Assembly: GCA_020465985.1 (NCBI GenBank)
Contig: JAANYP010006705.1
Span: 124,001-188,000, forward strand
Source: Centrapalus pauciflorus
Lineage: Eukaryota > Streptophyta > Magnoliopsida > Asterales > Asteraceae
Reading direction: 5' to 3'
Length of the DNA stretch: 64,000 nucleotides
The translations under genes and the position numbers were made by a program. Shown here in pieces: positions 22,401 to 35,500 of this stretch; positions within the stretch are counted from its first letter, which is position 1; each line of letters starts with the position of its first letter. The notes below the pieces were generated by a model that ran no database searches, had not been told where the DNA came from, and saw only the letters and a program-made list of their open reading frames with translations.

Positions 22401-25400
22401 TATTAGATTCTGTACTAATCCCTCCATTATAATTTGAAAAGGAAAAAAGAAGATATAAGTATATGAAATGAATTCTTCAAAATGAAATTTTGATAATCAC
22501 ATAAAATTTCATGACATGTCTTGAAAGAGATGTTTTTTTTACATTTGTGATGTGTAATCCATCTCCAATCTTAATGTATAAACTAATAAACTAGGCAAAT
22601 TGTCGAACATCTAAACTTCTTTTGTATGTTCAATGTGGCAAGATTATAATAATAGGTGATTCAAGCCATTAAAAGCCTAATATATGCATTTAGCAGGAAC
22701 TTTCCCTCTCTTGCAGTAAATAAATAAGAAATATATTTGGACTTTCTCAACAAGGTACTATTTATTTTGGATGATCGATAGAGAAGTTATTTGCAACTCA
22801 TGAAATCAAAATTTATCAATTCCCCTTTTTTCATATTTTTTTATTGTAATGGAGGGTTTCTGTGTTTTGCCACCCAAATACTTCTGTGTACCTACATAAG
22901 CTTTCAGCAAGCAACCTCCCCCCAAAACACCAAATAAAAAGAAAGCCCAAGGAAGGTGGACAGTGCCCACCAAATAATGTAGGGTATAAAAGATCTTGAG
23001 AACAATAAACTTCAAGTTCAAATAATATACAGAGACATTTAACTCATGAATTATATACTATGTAGTGTAAATGACATACTAATGACAATCTTCTTGATAT
23101 GTGATACTCTGCCTCGAGTACTTGAAAATCTGGCTTATGGAGAGTTTCAATATATTGGTTAAGAGATATATCTCTTTCCAAATGATCATATAACTGTTCT
23201 GTGGATATGATATCTTTTAGGTGAAGCTCCTCAAAAGCCTCCTACAATAGGCAAAAGAAATTATAATTGCAGCATAATATTGCAAAATCAACAAAGTTAC
23301 ACATATAGAATCTAAAAATGAGAACACAAAGGAGGAACAAGAAGGATATCTATCAGCCTATAGCGAACATAGAAACTTAAAGAACGAAAAACTTTTCACT
23401 GAAACCATTCAATTCAATTGCTCTCGTATGAGCAGCATTATTTCTTGAGCGCGCTTGTGAAAATAACGATAAAGAGATGATAAGTGATTTGCAACAATGA
23501 CAAGCCGTCGAGCCTCTTAGCAAGAAGTTGAAGACTAGACGTAGACTAAAAATGAGACAAATCAAACATATTAGAAGTGTGAAACAATAGCGAATAGCAT
23601 CCCTCCATGATTCACAATATAGGGCCACATCCGTCGTATGTCACGGTAGATTAAATTAGATCTCTGATAAATGCTTCCTTAAAAACATCCCAACATAGTC
23701 ATCAAAGTAAGAACCTACTTAATCCTATAACAAATGACTGAAAATAACTGACAGCGATGGTTTATGCACTCTATGATGAGCAATGGAGCCAAAAAAAATG
23801 TTTGGTGCTGCTCTTATACTTGAACCGTAGAGGCTCCTTCACAACTACTTATTTAGTTTTACTAATATGATTCAAGTGTACAATTTCCAGGTCAAGCATT
23901 CACAATATTCATTATGAGAATTTGGTCATTAATTGGAAAAATTCTTCCCTTGAACTTCAAACACAAGAATTTGAGACAACATCAATATAAACTTCTTAAT
24001 TGACAAAAAAAATACAAACCTGAATTTCTTTATCAAGGGCTGCCACTTTCATCTCGTCACCAACAAGAGTCGCGGTACTTTGAGCTTTCTAAACAGAAAT
24101 GCAGATATCACAAATTTTGTATGCATGCATACTCACACAAATTCTTCAGATTTAAAAAACTTGAGCTGGACAATATTTAAGCAGAGCACCAACCTTTAGA
24201 CTCAATATATGGTGTCTTGCAACAACATATAAATCATCTTTTAAACTAGAATAGAAATCCATGCAATTGTTCAGTTTCTTTTCAAAAGAAATTTTCTGAT
24301 TATCAACTCCTGATTGAAAGGAAGCATCCTTGAATTCCCATGAACCATCGTCGAAATTATCATCATCATCTACTACATGAGGATTGTATTCCTTGCCCGT
24401 AGAATGCAGTGAATTTTCCTTTCCATCCGGGTTGTTCTCATGGTAAGCAGAACGGATTGGCTCTGCTTGGCTGTACAAATCTGATAAAATATCATTGATC
24501 GATAAATTTGAACTCTGACTCCGTATATGTTTCCCATCGGTTGACGACTTAAAAAATTCATGTTGAAGATTCAAGGAATCAGCTTCATGATCCTCTTCAA
24601 TGCCAAAAATGGAAAGTGGCACGGGCTCCTTATAATTCTTTAAACTTGCTTCAGAACCCTGAAAAAATCAAAGAATGGTAGAAACAATTAATAAGAATGA
24701 ACCAAGTCAAATACGGGAAAAGAAAGAAGGCGGTATACTGGTATATAGCCACCCGTGCACCTTCTACAACTACATATGTATTTGACTAATATTGGGTCCT
24801 ATTAGTCATGCAAAATGGCATTAATAGAAACCTTTTATTCGTAGGAAACAGGAGGACAAATAAACTTTGATCTACCTCTGGCTTTGATCCAGCTTCAGAA
24901 AATGCTATCTCAAATTTCCCAAAATTTTCATCATCAGCACCTCCACCATGAGGTTGTGAATCGGAGGAAACTTTAGGGTCCTTCCACTCAGTTTGAGAGA
25001 ATAGATCCGAGGCAACACCATTTTGAACCACTGAGCTTTGCCTGAAGTCAAATCCACTGTTCTCCTTGTGTGATCCACCAGGAAGTTCATTTGGAAATGC
25101 AAATAGATCAACAGATCTCTGGGAAACATTATGTAAACCCAATGCATAGTTACTTCCCTCAAATAATTCCTGCATGTTTAAGTCAGTCTCAAATTAAACT
25201 TGGTTAAACTTAGATATCAAATGTCTAATAAGTAATAACTAGTGTAAACTCTGCACAAAGCAGTTTCTATACTCTTCAGCTATGTAACTTCATAGGAACA
25301 ACATGCAGGTGAGACTCCGCATTACGTGTCAGACAACATTTTTATTTTGCAATACTTCATACCAGTTATTCTTATTAGGACCTATGGACCATCCATAAAT

Positions 25401-27453
25401 TGTCTAATGTCTCTGCCTCATTTCCTCTACTTTTTTAATATGCAGTTATCCATCTTTGTGCTCAAATTCCTTAAATATCCAATAAACAATAAAAAGAAAT
25501 TTCCCTGTAAATTTACATTCTGTTGCAACTTGCTAGCCATCTAGAACGCCAACACACTTCTCCAGTGGCAACTCCCCAACCCTTCTATAGTTGGTGTGAT
25601 CAGTGATGGCTCTTCTTTCAATAGCCAAGAAACCAGTACACTGATGTCTCCAAAGAGACTTGCACCCATGTGACATCCAGTGATACCATTGAGCCAAAGA
25701 CCACTGGATTGAAGCGATAATTGTTAATGATCATTGTTTTTTTCCAACCAAATAACGACTACTTCGTATAAAATATATATTGAATCCTACAATCACATGT
25801 AGCACATCACAAATGGCAAGGACTCAACACCAATGGACTTTCACAGTTTCACATTAGACTACGTTTGAAGGTATTCTAGAATTTGCGGGGACCATACAAT
25901 TGATATGTTATATGATTTAAAATCCAAATGAAATAAGGTTACTTCTCACCAGTTCCTTCCTTTCTCGGATCTCTGGGTAATAAAAGCATAAACCTTGATA
26001 AATTACTTCATAACCTAACATATGTCATGACATATTGACATTTGATATGATTTCTACTACTCTTTCCAACTTAAATCAACAAGAATTTCCAAATATTATC
26101 AATAATGATGATAGTTGGTACCAATAAGGTCTGAGAAATCCACCTTTACCTTCTTCTTTGATGGCTGCTCCATAAATGCAGTCTCAAACTCCCCAAAACT
26201 ATCATCAATGTCAAAACTCCCACCTAGTGGATTTGTATTCATCTCATTTGTGGTACCTTCGGAATCAGCACTTAAGTCTGTAGCAGAACCATTTTGAATG
26301 TTTGTAACTGGCTTAGAGTCGACCCAGCTAGATTCAACAATAACTCCATTGCTTGGTACTGAAAATAGATCAATACTCCCATCATCTTGTAGACCCGCTT
26401 GAGACACAGTCTTCTCCAACCATTCCTACAACGACAAGAAGATTCAAGTAAGATTGTACAAACCAGAACCAATGCGCACAAGCTTACATTGCTCGCTGGT
26501 GTTACTGCAAAAGGTCCTCTTTCCTAAACAAGCAAGCTTTCACTTTCAAAAGTAAATCTGCGGCTTTCTAAAGGCTATTGATTTTAGGATTTTCACTACT
26601 TGAAAGATCTAGCGTCACTTTTATCTATGTTAGTACTTAGTACTTGTTATAAAGGTAAGATGTAGTTGTCACAATTTTGGTTAAGAATCTTAAAATACGT
26701 CAGTTGGAACTTCAACCCGTGTTCTCAGTAAAGAGGCAATGTTTTCCCAATATTAACTTGCATGATAAAAACAAACATTACCTTATTTTCCTTCTCATTT
26801 TGCGTTAATTTCGAATCTGAGTAGGCATCCATGAATTCCCAACCGCCTTCATCATCAGATCCATGAATTCCAGCAGCAACAGCAGCTGTATTGGAGCTAA
26901 AAGAACAAAACGAATCCGTTTTCGAAAGAGGATCCTTGGATACAGTTGAATTTGTAGCAGTAAAATCCCATTCCAATCCATTGCTACTATCAACCGCGTT
27001 GATGGTTTGCTCCTGTTGTCTCTGACCGTAAAGATCCGCGAGCAGGTCATTGATCCCTAGGTGAGCATTACTTTTTCCATTATTGTTATTGGATACAAAA
27101 CCACCGTTACCGGAAAAAGACAATTGTTTAACATCATCACCAGCTACAGGCATAACCGGTTTCTCATCCTTAACCTCCTCTTCCTCCTCCTCCTCCTCGT
27201 CTCCAAATAAAGATAGAGGCAAAGCTCCTTTGATCTTCTCCCATTTTGGTTGTATCTGTGGCGGTGGAGGTGGCGGTGGCTGCGGCTGTGGAGATTTAAG
27301 GTTGTGATCCGATGTGCCGTTTTGAATAAAATTGAAATCCCCCCAATCGACGAAGCCGGTGGTGACTGGAATCTGAGAGGATGAATTATCATTGGTCTGG
27401 TTAGAGGCGAATGTAAATTCACCAAAGGAGTCGTCGTCGTCGTCGTCCGCCAT
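19404..27453 (-). CDS. FGEF/WxxF-motif acidic protein, synergin/aftiphilin-like, 856 aa
   Basis: Nine exons on the minus strand: 27453-26782, 26425-26150, 25169-24876, 24658-24194, 24088-24020, 23241-23080, 22384-22168, 21813-21508 and 19513-19404. All join in frame with GT-AG introns; exons 1-6 all end between codons. The N-terminal two thirds is acidic and probably disordered. It repeats short motifs: DDSFGEFTFA, DWGDF, DDSFGEFETAF, ENFGKFEIAF and WEF. FGxF and WxxF peptides next to acids are what clathrin-adaptor ear domains bind in gamma-synergin and aftiphilin, so a role in vesicle traffic is inferred. The C-terminal part (from about residue 490) is helical and more conserved in look, ending NLINPEPPMLSVHGG. 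Intron 8 is about 2 kb and carries mobile DNA. I know of no established plant name. Confidence 0.85.
19977..20870. mobile_element. 894-bp nonautonomous TIR element, PIF/Harbinger-like
   Basis: The ends are GGGGCTGTTTGATAGCA and TGCTATCAAACAACCCC, inverted repeats of 17 bp with one mismatch. Flanks are TCG on the left and TCA on the right, against a single TCG in the empty copy, so a 3-bp target duplication with one later change fits. GGGGCTGTTTG ends and 3-bp duplications suit PIF/Harbinger (Tourist), although the usual target is TTA/TAA. Subterminal TCTTAT motifs repeat near both ends. No transposase frame is present. Confidence 0.8.
20195..20530. repeat. C/T- and CG-rich tandem units inside the 894-bp element
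   Basis: Imperfect units of about 50-65 bp built on CGCCGTTCTCCCT and GTTCGTCGTCTTCGCCCC occur four to five times. They are preceded by AAACCCTAGCCGCC, which resembles a plant 5' leader, and by a run of ACCGGC. The base composition contrasts sharply with the AT-rich surroundings, suggesting captured host promoter or leader DNA. Confidence 0.65.
21076..21099. repeat. C run followed by (CT)n
   Basis: A run of C followed by about seven CT units in intron 8 of the FGEF-motif gene. Confidence 0.8.
21886..21909. repeat. Poly(G) run of 24
   Basis: An unbroken run of 24 G, after a GGGGGG stretch at 21875, lies in intron 7 of the FGEF-motif gene about 73 bp before exon 8. On the transcribed RNA it is poly(C) near the 3' splice site. 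Length is probably variable or uncertain in assembly. Confidence 0.95.
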
Positions 27454-28543
27454 TGCTGCGGGTTACTTTTCTTCTTCGACGCTCCGAGTGATATGACCGA
27501 TATGGTCGCCTCGTGTGCAAGTTCAACTTTTTGGCCTGTGCCGATGAGTTTGGGGGTGACATCCACACAATCTCACTATTTTATATCAATAAATTATTTT
27601 ATAGTTTTTATACACACATCTCTACCGACATAAAATCATATATCATATTTAAAATTTGATATCTAAAATAATATAATAGCTTACATCTTGAAATTGATTA
27701 ATACTCTAATTAATATTATAATTTACTTTTATGTAAAAAAATATTAAACATTAAGATGTGTTTGGATTTGTATTTTAAACTATATTGACTTCTAGCGATC
27801 GTTCATAAGACACATGCATTTATTATATATATTTATTGCTGACAGAAATATAGAGAAAATTTGTTCACTTGACACAATTATAACCGTCTGATCTGACTAC
27901 ATGAATTCATCTCATCCATTCAAAATGATAAAATTTTGATTATATGTTGACGTGACATGTTTTCAGCCTGAAATTCATTTTTTTTATTCATTGCTAATGT
28001 TATATAACATGCAATGCAAAAAATTTAGGGATAATATTGCAACTCTAAATTTGACTAAAAAAATAATGACTACCACACTAAAATTTTTGAAAAAAAGATG
28101 AATAATGTACTTTAATCTTTATAACAAAAACTTCATCATTCTTATAGCTTAAGTATTTGAATTCTATAGTATCCCATAAATTTACATACTTAAAAAATTA
28201 TATCTAATAAAAATATCCGACAAAAAAGTTTAATGAAATGTATCGGTTTTTTTATTAAAAATTATTATGACATCATTTATTATTTTAATAAATTTATACA
28301 GTATATGTTAATAGAGAAAAGCATATACTTACATTGACTTTTAATTATCATATTAAAGTTTAATAATTTCTTTTGTGAATTTTTAGTTTTAATATTCTGC
28401 GAACTAAACGTCCCCTTGTGTTTTTTTTATTCGTGTTTCACTGCATACATCTTCAATCATAGAAAGAATGATCCCTTTTTGTGGATCTTGTGGGATGAAG
28501 TCCATCAATGTATTTTTAGTGATAAATCAAATTTGGCTCCATA
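27454..28543. other. Intergenic, 5' side of the FGEF-motif gene
   Basis: The promoter and 5' UTR of the minus-strand gene should lie in the first few hundred bases. No distinct TATA is called. The rest is AT-rich and holds no gene. Confidence 0.4.
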
Positions 28544-29839
28544 TCTATACTATATATAATAAGAAAACCACTTCGAGTTTCTGGACCATTGGATGGAAAG
28601 AAATCAATGGTCCAGATTAATGACAACTCATAATTTTTTATGAAATGTTTTCTATACCCTTAATTAAAATCAATAATTATACCTATGTCATTTTTTTTAA
28701 ATTCATTTTCCAAATTTACTACATTAACTTAATTACATTAAATTTTGATTTTAATTATTTCATAATGAATTAATATTAAATTAATATTTACCTAAAATAA
28801 ATATGTGTCATTATTATCCTTAATGATCATAGTTAAATTAAAATGTGAAAATTTGGATTTAAATGTAGAAGTGTAGTAAATAAAGTTGAAAATTTTTGTT
28901 AATTATTTTGCTATCAATATTTAAAATTTAATTGATAAAACTTCAATTGTGAATATGATAAATTTTAATTGTTGATTTTCAGATATTCCATTTTTATATT
29001 TTATCATTTTCAAAATACATACACATTCAAATAATTGAAGTTTTTTGTTTATTGCATTGATATTTCATATTTGAAGTTAATAAAAATTAAAAGAAACATT
29101 TTTTGCAAACAAATATCATCTGTTTTTAATAATACAATATAATAATATTTTTTAATTTAATATCAAACAACTAAGTATTTTTTATCTTTAATTTAACTAG
29201 CTTTTAATTTTTTTATTTAATCATATATAAATTTTATAATAATTTATTAAAATATAAAAAATATGTATTTTCTAAATCAACCCATGTAATACATGGGTTG
29301 ATTAACCTATATATTATAATAAAACAAAACAATTCATGTCATATGTCAGTTCTACAATACAAGAAAATTTTATTTTTCCACCTCTTTTTCTAAATTTAAC
29401 ACCTTAACTTAATTGTATTAAATTTTGACTTTATTTTTTTCATTAATTAATTAGTAATAAATTAGATTTTGTAACATTTTAATTTAATGTTTATCTAAAA
29501 TAAATATCTATCATCATTATCCATAATAATCATAATTAGATCCAAATATAAAAATTTGAATTAATTGTGAAAATTATAATTATTATGTATAATAAAGGAA
29601 AACATCAAATGTCACGTGTCACCTCTACGTTCACCAAAAAGATAATTACAACTATTAAAAAATAAAAGATAAATACATTTTAATATTTTAAAAAAGATAA
29701 ATATACTCTATTTTTTAATCTATAAATAATAAAAAATAAACACAATTATTATTTTGTATGTTTTTATTTTTACTCATATACATTTTATATAAATAAATTA
29801 AATTAAAAATATCCACTTAATACGTGGGTTATAAACTAG
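28544..29839 (+). mobile_element. Helitron-like nonautonomous element(s)
   Basis: The left end is TCTATACTATATATAATAAG after an A. The right end is a short hairpin CCACTTAATACGTGG followed by CTAG and then T, as Helitrons insert between A and T. An inner palindrome AACCCATGTAATACATGGGTT (about 29279-29299) followed by ACCTA looks like a second, decayed 3' end. The block may therefore be two adjacent elements meeting near 29310. No Rep/helicase frame is present. Confidence 0.6.
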
Positions 29840-30250
29840 TTTGATATCCAAAGTACGACTAACATTGTTCCGTTAGATTTTTCCGAATGGTTAAATCTTC
29901 AAAGTACGTTGGATACATGGAAATGAATATGGAACCATTTTTCGTTTATTGTTTGGGCTTGATAATGACAAATCAATAAATTTTAGTTGACGAAAACTGT
30001 GGTGTTTTTGGGGTTTCGTTTTTGACGAAAACAAAGGTTTTATGAAAACATGTTCATTTATATATTTTTAAAAATAAATGTTCATTTTCAAAATTTAAAT
30101 ACTGAAAACAGTTATAACTTATTTTCAACCGTATTCACTTAAGTGACTTAAGTGAAAACACGATGTTTTCTAATATGTTGAGATGCCACTAATCTCTCTT
30201 CATTTTTCATTTTCAAAATTTCCAATTAAGGTGGGTTAATGGCCCACACA

Positions 30251-30739
30251 TCTATCTATTCTATTACATGAGTAACTAGATGTCACATGACATCTAGATA
30301 GAGCGTCAATTGGATTAATATGGGATTGCCACGTGTACCTAACAATTTCCTATTAATTTGCTTCTAAAATTTGTTTTTTCCAATCTAACTATTCATTATA
30401 TTATAAGAGTAACTAAATGCCACATGACATCTAGATAGAGCGCCAATTGGATTAATATGGGATTGCCACGTGTACCTAACAATTTCCTATTAATTTGCTT
30501 CTAAATTTTGTTTTTTCCAATCTATCTATAATAAATAATATCTAATCAAATCTAAATCTTATCTAATATAAAACTCAAATTTAAATTCGAATGATAACTT
30601 TTCTTTTTATATATTTATATTTATATTTATTGTATTATATATATAGATATTATAAATTTGATAAAATATATTTAAATATTATCCTACAAGATTAATGAAA
30701 TTAAATTTTTAAATGTATACACATGGGTTTATAAACTAG
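30251..30739 (+). mobile_element. Helitron-like element with duplicated 5' head
   Basis: It starts TCTATCTATTCTATTACATG after an A and ends ACACATGGGTTTATAAACTAG before T. The head GAGTAACTARATGYCACATGAC, with about 120 bp behind it, is present twice (from 30270 and 30407, period 137) with few changes. The next element repeats the head again at 30753. Confidence 0.6.
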
Positions 30740-30740
30740 T

Positions 30741-30936
30741 ATACTATTAAAAGAGTAACTAAACGCCACATGACATGCTCTCATTTAATTTGTCACATGT
30801 CGCTCTCTCCTTTTGTCACGTCATTTACTGATTTTATTTTTAAATTTTAAAGCAAATCAAATCTATGTAAATCTAATATGAATTAATTTAATAACTAACT
30901 AACTAAAGTTAAGTAAACTTTATTATTCATATAATT

Positions 30937-31002
<66 letters not shown>

Positions 31003-31044
31003 ATTTCTAAAATTAACTCATGTAATACATGAGTAATAACCTAG
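30741..31044 (+). mobile_element. Helitron-like element abutting the previous one
   Basis: It opens with ATACTATTAAAAGAGTAACT immediately behind the CTAGT of its neighbour. It ends with the palindrome ACTCATGTAATACATGAGT (about 31015-31033) and AATAACCTAG before T. A (TA)n run fills the region in front of the terminal hairpin. Confidence 0.6.
30942..31000. repeat. (AT)n microsatellite
   Basis: About 29 uninterrupted AT units inside the third Helitron-like element. Confidence 0.97.
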
Positions 31045-32527
31045 TATGCATTAAATACGGATTCCATATTTCACTTGCTTCTTTTAAGTGGTTGTTACTA
31101 TTTCCAGAGCCAAAATTGCTAAGTTGAGTTTGTGTGTTTATTTAATAATTACGTATATAGTCAATTAGTCATGTCATTTATTTACAAATTTAAAGGAATT
31201 CCACCTTGAATTTAAAAACTAATAGGATTGAAAACAATAACAAGTGAATATATTTTTTGATTTTCATGAATTTCAAAATTGAAAACTAAAATTACCATAT
31301 GAACGTGTTTTCAGAATTTTCAATTGTTTGAAAAACTAAATCTAAAACCATTTTTATAAAAACTGAAACTGAAAACATATGAAAATTTTTCGTTAACTAA
31401 ACGCCCCTGGATATTTCTCATTCTCTATTTTCATCACTTTTCATGTTGGATAAGTGAGAAGAATTGAAAATTTAATTGCCGATAAAAGTTAAAAAAAACA
31501 CATAGAACTGCCCTCTCAAGCCTCACCCACCCACCTCATATTTTATCCTTATTATCTTCATCTCCTACCCTACAACTTCCTCTTCCGTCCCTCTTTACCG
31601 GCTTAATCATCACCAAAGGTAACCCTTCACACTTTTTCATTGATCATCTGTCTCTTTTTATCTCGCTACATCCCGTCTCCGTATATCTTGCTATCTGTTT
31701 GCATGGGAGATATGGATTTCAAGTCCATCTCAAAAGTTTTTAAGTTGAATAAAAAGAAATTAAGATGATTATGATGTCATGATATCGAGTTGACTTATAC
31801 TTTCAACTCTCTCATAACATCTCTTGAAAACCATTTATTTGTATAGTTAGGTATTTTAAAACAAGTTTGGATTTCAATTATCATGCAATCTATAAAGTTA
31901 GTTTACTATCATGGTTCATGATGTAGCTAAATCTTAATTATTGTTTTTAGGTTTTCTATCATTACCAATTTATGATTGCTTTTGTTTTGTAATAATAGTA
32001 TATTGTCTTTTCATAAAAACTAGTTTGTTACATGTTTACTAAACGAGATACTTAAATGCTTAACTAACTGAGTTAAAATTTGATAGTTGGGGATAAAAAA
32101 CTTTGTTAAGAAACTAAAAATAGGATAACGCGGTTGAATAAGAATAAACCTGAGAGATTGAAAGATTGGATCGATATTCATGAGTTTTCAAACGAAAACT
32201 CTAGTTAGATGATTTTTATAAATAAATAAATTACTTTAATTTATTTTATTAATAAAAATTGTACCTAATACAATTGATAATCTATTTAATCCCTAAGGAC
32301 ATATAGTTACTCTTTAATACAATAAATAACAGATTGAGATAAAAATTAATAATTTTTAATTATATAATTAATGATATGATATGATTAGAATCGCATAAAT
32401 TAATTAGGAAACATTTATTTTCGAACACCAATAAATACATTTATACGCTCGAGTCTGATCGAGGACGTTAAATATTAAAAGTTAAAACTGCGCTTTCCTC
32501 TTTCTAAAACCCTCACTCATCGGGACC
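31045..32527. other. Promoter-side region of HASTY
   Basis: AT-rich sequence without a gene. A pyrimidine-rich stretch near 31550-31620 with GTAACCC resembles a leader and donor, but no frame follows it. The sequence CTTTCCTCTTTCTAAAACCCTCACTCATCGGGACC directly before the HASTY start codon is probably its 5' UTR. Confidence 0.45.
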
Positions 32528-35500
32528 ATGGACACCGGTGGTACAGCGAGTGATGTTGCCCGAGCCATCGTCACCGCCTTTGCCTGGAACTCCTCCTCCG
32601 ATGATCGCAAATCGGCGCTTTCCTACTTGGAATCCGTATGTTCAATCGTCTTTTACTTTACATTGTTTTTTATCCATTTGCGTGCATAATGTATCCACTT
32701 TCCCTTGCACTATTCAGGTTTAATTTGAAAAACGTATCTGTTTTACAAGTTTGATCATGTGGTATCTAGTAATATGTGGCAGAGTAATCTTTTGAGTTTT
32801 TTGTTTTTACGTACGGAAATAGGATGAACGAGCTTCTTTGAGGTTCTGTAATTTATCAGTGATTGAGTAATTAATGACATCAGCTTCATATGGAGTTCTC
32901 TATGTTTCAAACGCTTATTTCTTAAATATGTTTTGATATTTGTTTCATGCCAGGGTTGATTAATCCGTATATTCTTTTGAGTTTCTGTTGGGGCTTTAGG
33001 AATCTTCATGCTAATAAATAAGCAATAAAAACAATGAGAATCAATATAACGTAAGATAGTTTTATCAATTATAAGTAAACTAATAAGCTAGAATTCAAGA
33101 TACCTGATCAAGATTGTGATAAAATAGGATGGATGAAAATAAGTAAACTAATATGCTAGAAATGGATTGATGATTTTGTCTGTATTTTTAGACCAAATTT
33201 TGTATGAACAGATCAATGTTCATATGTTTTCTGAAGTATTTATACATGGGAAATAAACCTCACAAATAACCGCAAAAAAACTGCCTAAGCACTTAAGCAG
33301 TTGCAAGTTAGCATCAGTGACTCGTGATAAGCTTTGGTGTCAGCACGCGTTGATGAGGATCAGCATCCAGAGTCCAGACCTTTTGATAAGGATCAGCTTC
33401 AGAATCAGTTGATAAGGATCAGCTACAGCTAATCAGCTTCATATGTGAAGCTTCAGCATCAATGACTATCATCAGCATCAACACATGCTGATAAACATCA
33501 ATACAAGTTGAACAATACCAAAAGATAAATTTCTTGTGCAACAACACTGGGGGGCTCGGACCCCACAAGGGGAGTTCCCCCTGGAACCTTGTAAGGGGCA
33601 CAACCCACTAACCCTAGTTATAGTTTAATGTTTTCCTTGAATCTTGCTTGTATCAATTGTGCGTCATAATCTTTGAAGCCTTGCTCTTTGAATATGTAGG
33701 GCTTGCTAGGAGGGTTGGCCACAATCCATACGGATAGCTCCCGTTTTTGCTGGTTCACTAAATCCACCTCAATCATCCTCCACCTAGGATTAGGGCACAC
33801 TATGTTAGCTATGTAGGTGGATGTTATGTTATGATTAATGATTGAATCAAAACATGATCCTCGATTGTGGATTGGGAGGACATACTATGCCTTCTTGTTT
33901 GTAGCTTGTTTTCTTGTCTTCCTCCTTACAAATACAGTTCTCTTTCAGAAGTTGAAAATTAATTATAATACTAGAGCGGAAAAAAAAGAGTGATGGATGT
34001 GGAATACAACAGAACAAAAGAGCTAAGTGGTTGTAGTAATTTTTTGGTTGGGCCATTGAATTTCTTGTGTATCGTTATGCAATGTGGATGTTTGTAAAAA
34101 AAATACTTGCTGTTTTTCTATGGATATTTAGCATTCATATACATTTTTGCTAAATAAGCTTTGACTATCTTTTTGTTTGCAGGTAAAAGCTGGGGATGTA
34201 CGTGTTTTGGCAAGCACATCTTTTCTTTTAGTAAAAAGAGACTGGTCTTCTGAAGTTCGTTTGCATGCATTTAAATTGTTGCAGGTCTGTTCCTTTCTTT
34301 TCTGTTTCTGTTATTGTCAAGGGATTTAAATAGCAAACAATAAATGCTTATTATTGCCAAAAGCCTTGTTTCGGCAAAGACTGATCTGTGAGATCCTTTA
34401 TAATTATTATCATGCAAGGTGAGAGTCACATGATTCACTGGTGTAATGACTTAAGCCCTGATTGACTAAGGAACAATTTGTTTAATACCTCATTTTTAGA
34501 ATTTCATTTTTTTTTCAAAATTTATGTTCAAGCTTAGATTTTTACTACGGGTCATTTTGACCCTCCCGCCCATTTGACCCTCGCATCGAAATTGCCACCC
34601 CTAATTGCACGCATTGGTCATCCACATGATCTGATCATCCAATTGTGGAAAGGGAACTATATTGTTGGAGTTACAATAGTAAGATTCAGTTTTGCTAATA
34701 GGTTTGTGCATTGATGAGAGTAGGGGGAGAGAGGAATTTAACACATTGACATTTTATTGCTATATACTCCGTAATTGCTTAATCTAGATGGCCTTGTACC
34801 TTTGTCAGCCATATGAATTACATGTCATTGTCTTTAATCTTTATGAAAACTTCTTGGTTGGAAATAATTGTATTTTAGTACACCTGACCATCATGTGTCT
34901 TTTCTTACAGCATCTAGTGCGGCTTCGATGGGATGAACTAAGCCCTGACGAAAGACGAGAGTTTGCAAAGGCTTCTATTGATTTAATGAACGAGATTGCA
35001 AACAACTTTGAGGAGTGGGCTTTAAAAAGTCAAACAGCAGCTCTAATAGCTGAGGTGTACTTCTGTTTTCATGTTGATTTTACTAAGCCCCAGGATCAAG
35101 TTTTATGTACTTAGCTTATTTGTTTTGTTTTCATCTTGTTTCTATTTTGGTACAGATAGTCAGGAGAGAAGGCCCAAGTCTATGGCAAGAACTTGTACCA
35201 TCTCTAGTGTCTCTTACCAGTTCTGGCCCTACACATGTAAACAAAATCCACTTCCTGTTCTCTTCAATGAAGTTTTACCAAAGTTCATATTTTTTGCACA
35301 AGGCATATCAAGCTGATTTGTGTTCTAGTTTTAGGCCGAGATGGTATGTATGATGCTAAGGTGGCTTCCAGAAGACATCACTGTTCACAATGAAGACTTA
35401 GAAGGTTTGCTTCTTTGATCGGATCTCTAGCCTGAATATTATTATTGATTGAATTGATTACAAAACGTAATTAACGTTCTTTCAAAATGGAATTTATATG

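Noticed and set aside
26805..27566. Other frames overlapping exon 1 of the FGEF-motif gene
   Set aside because: Shadows of the coding exon; only one frame joins to the downstream exons and shows motifs.
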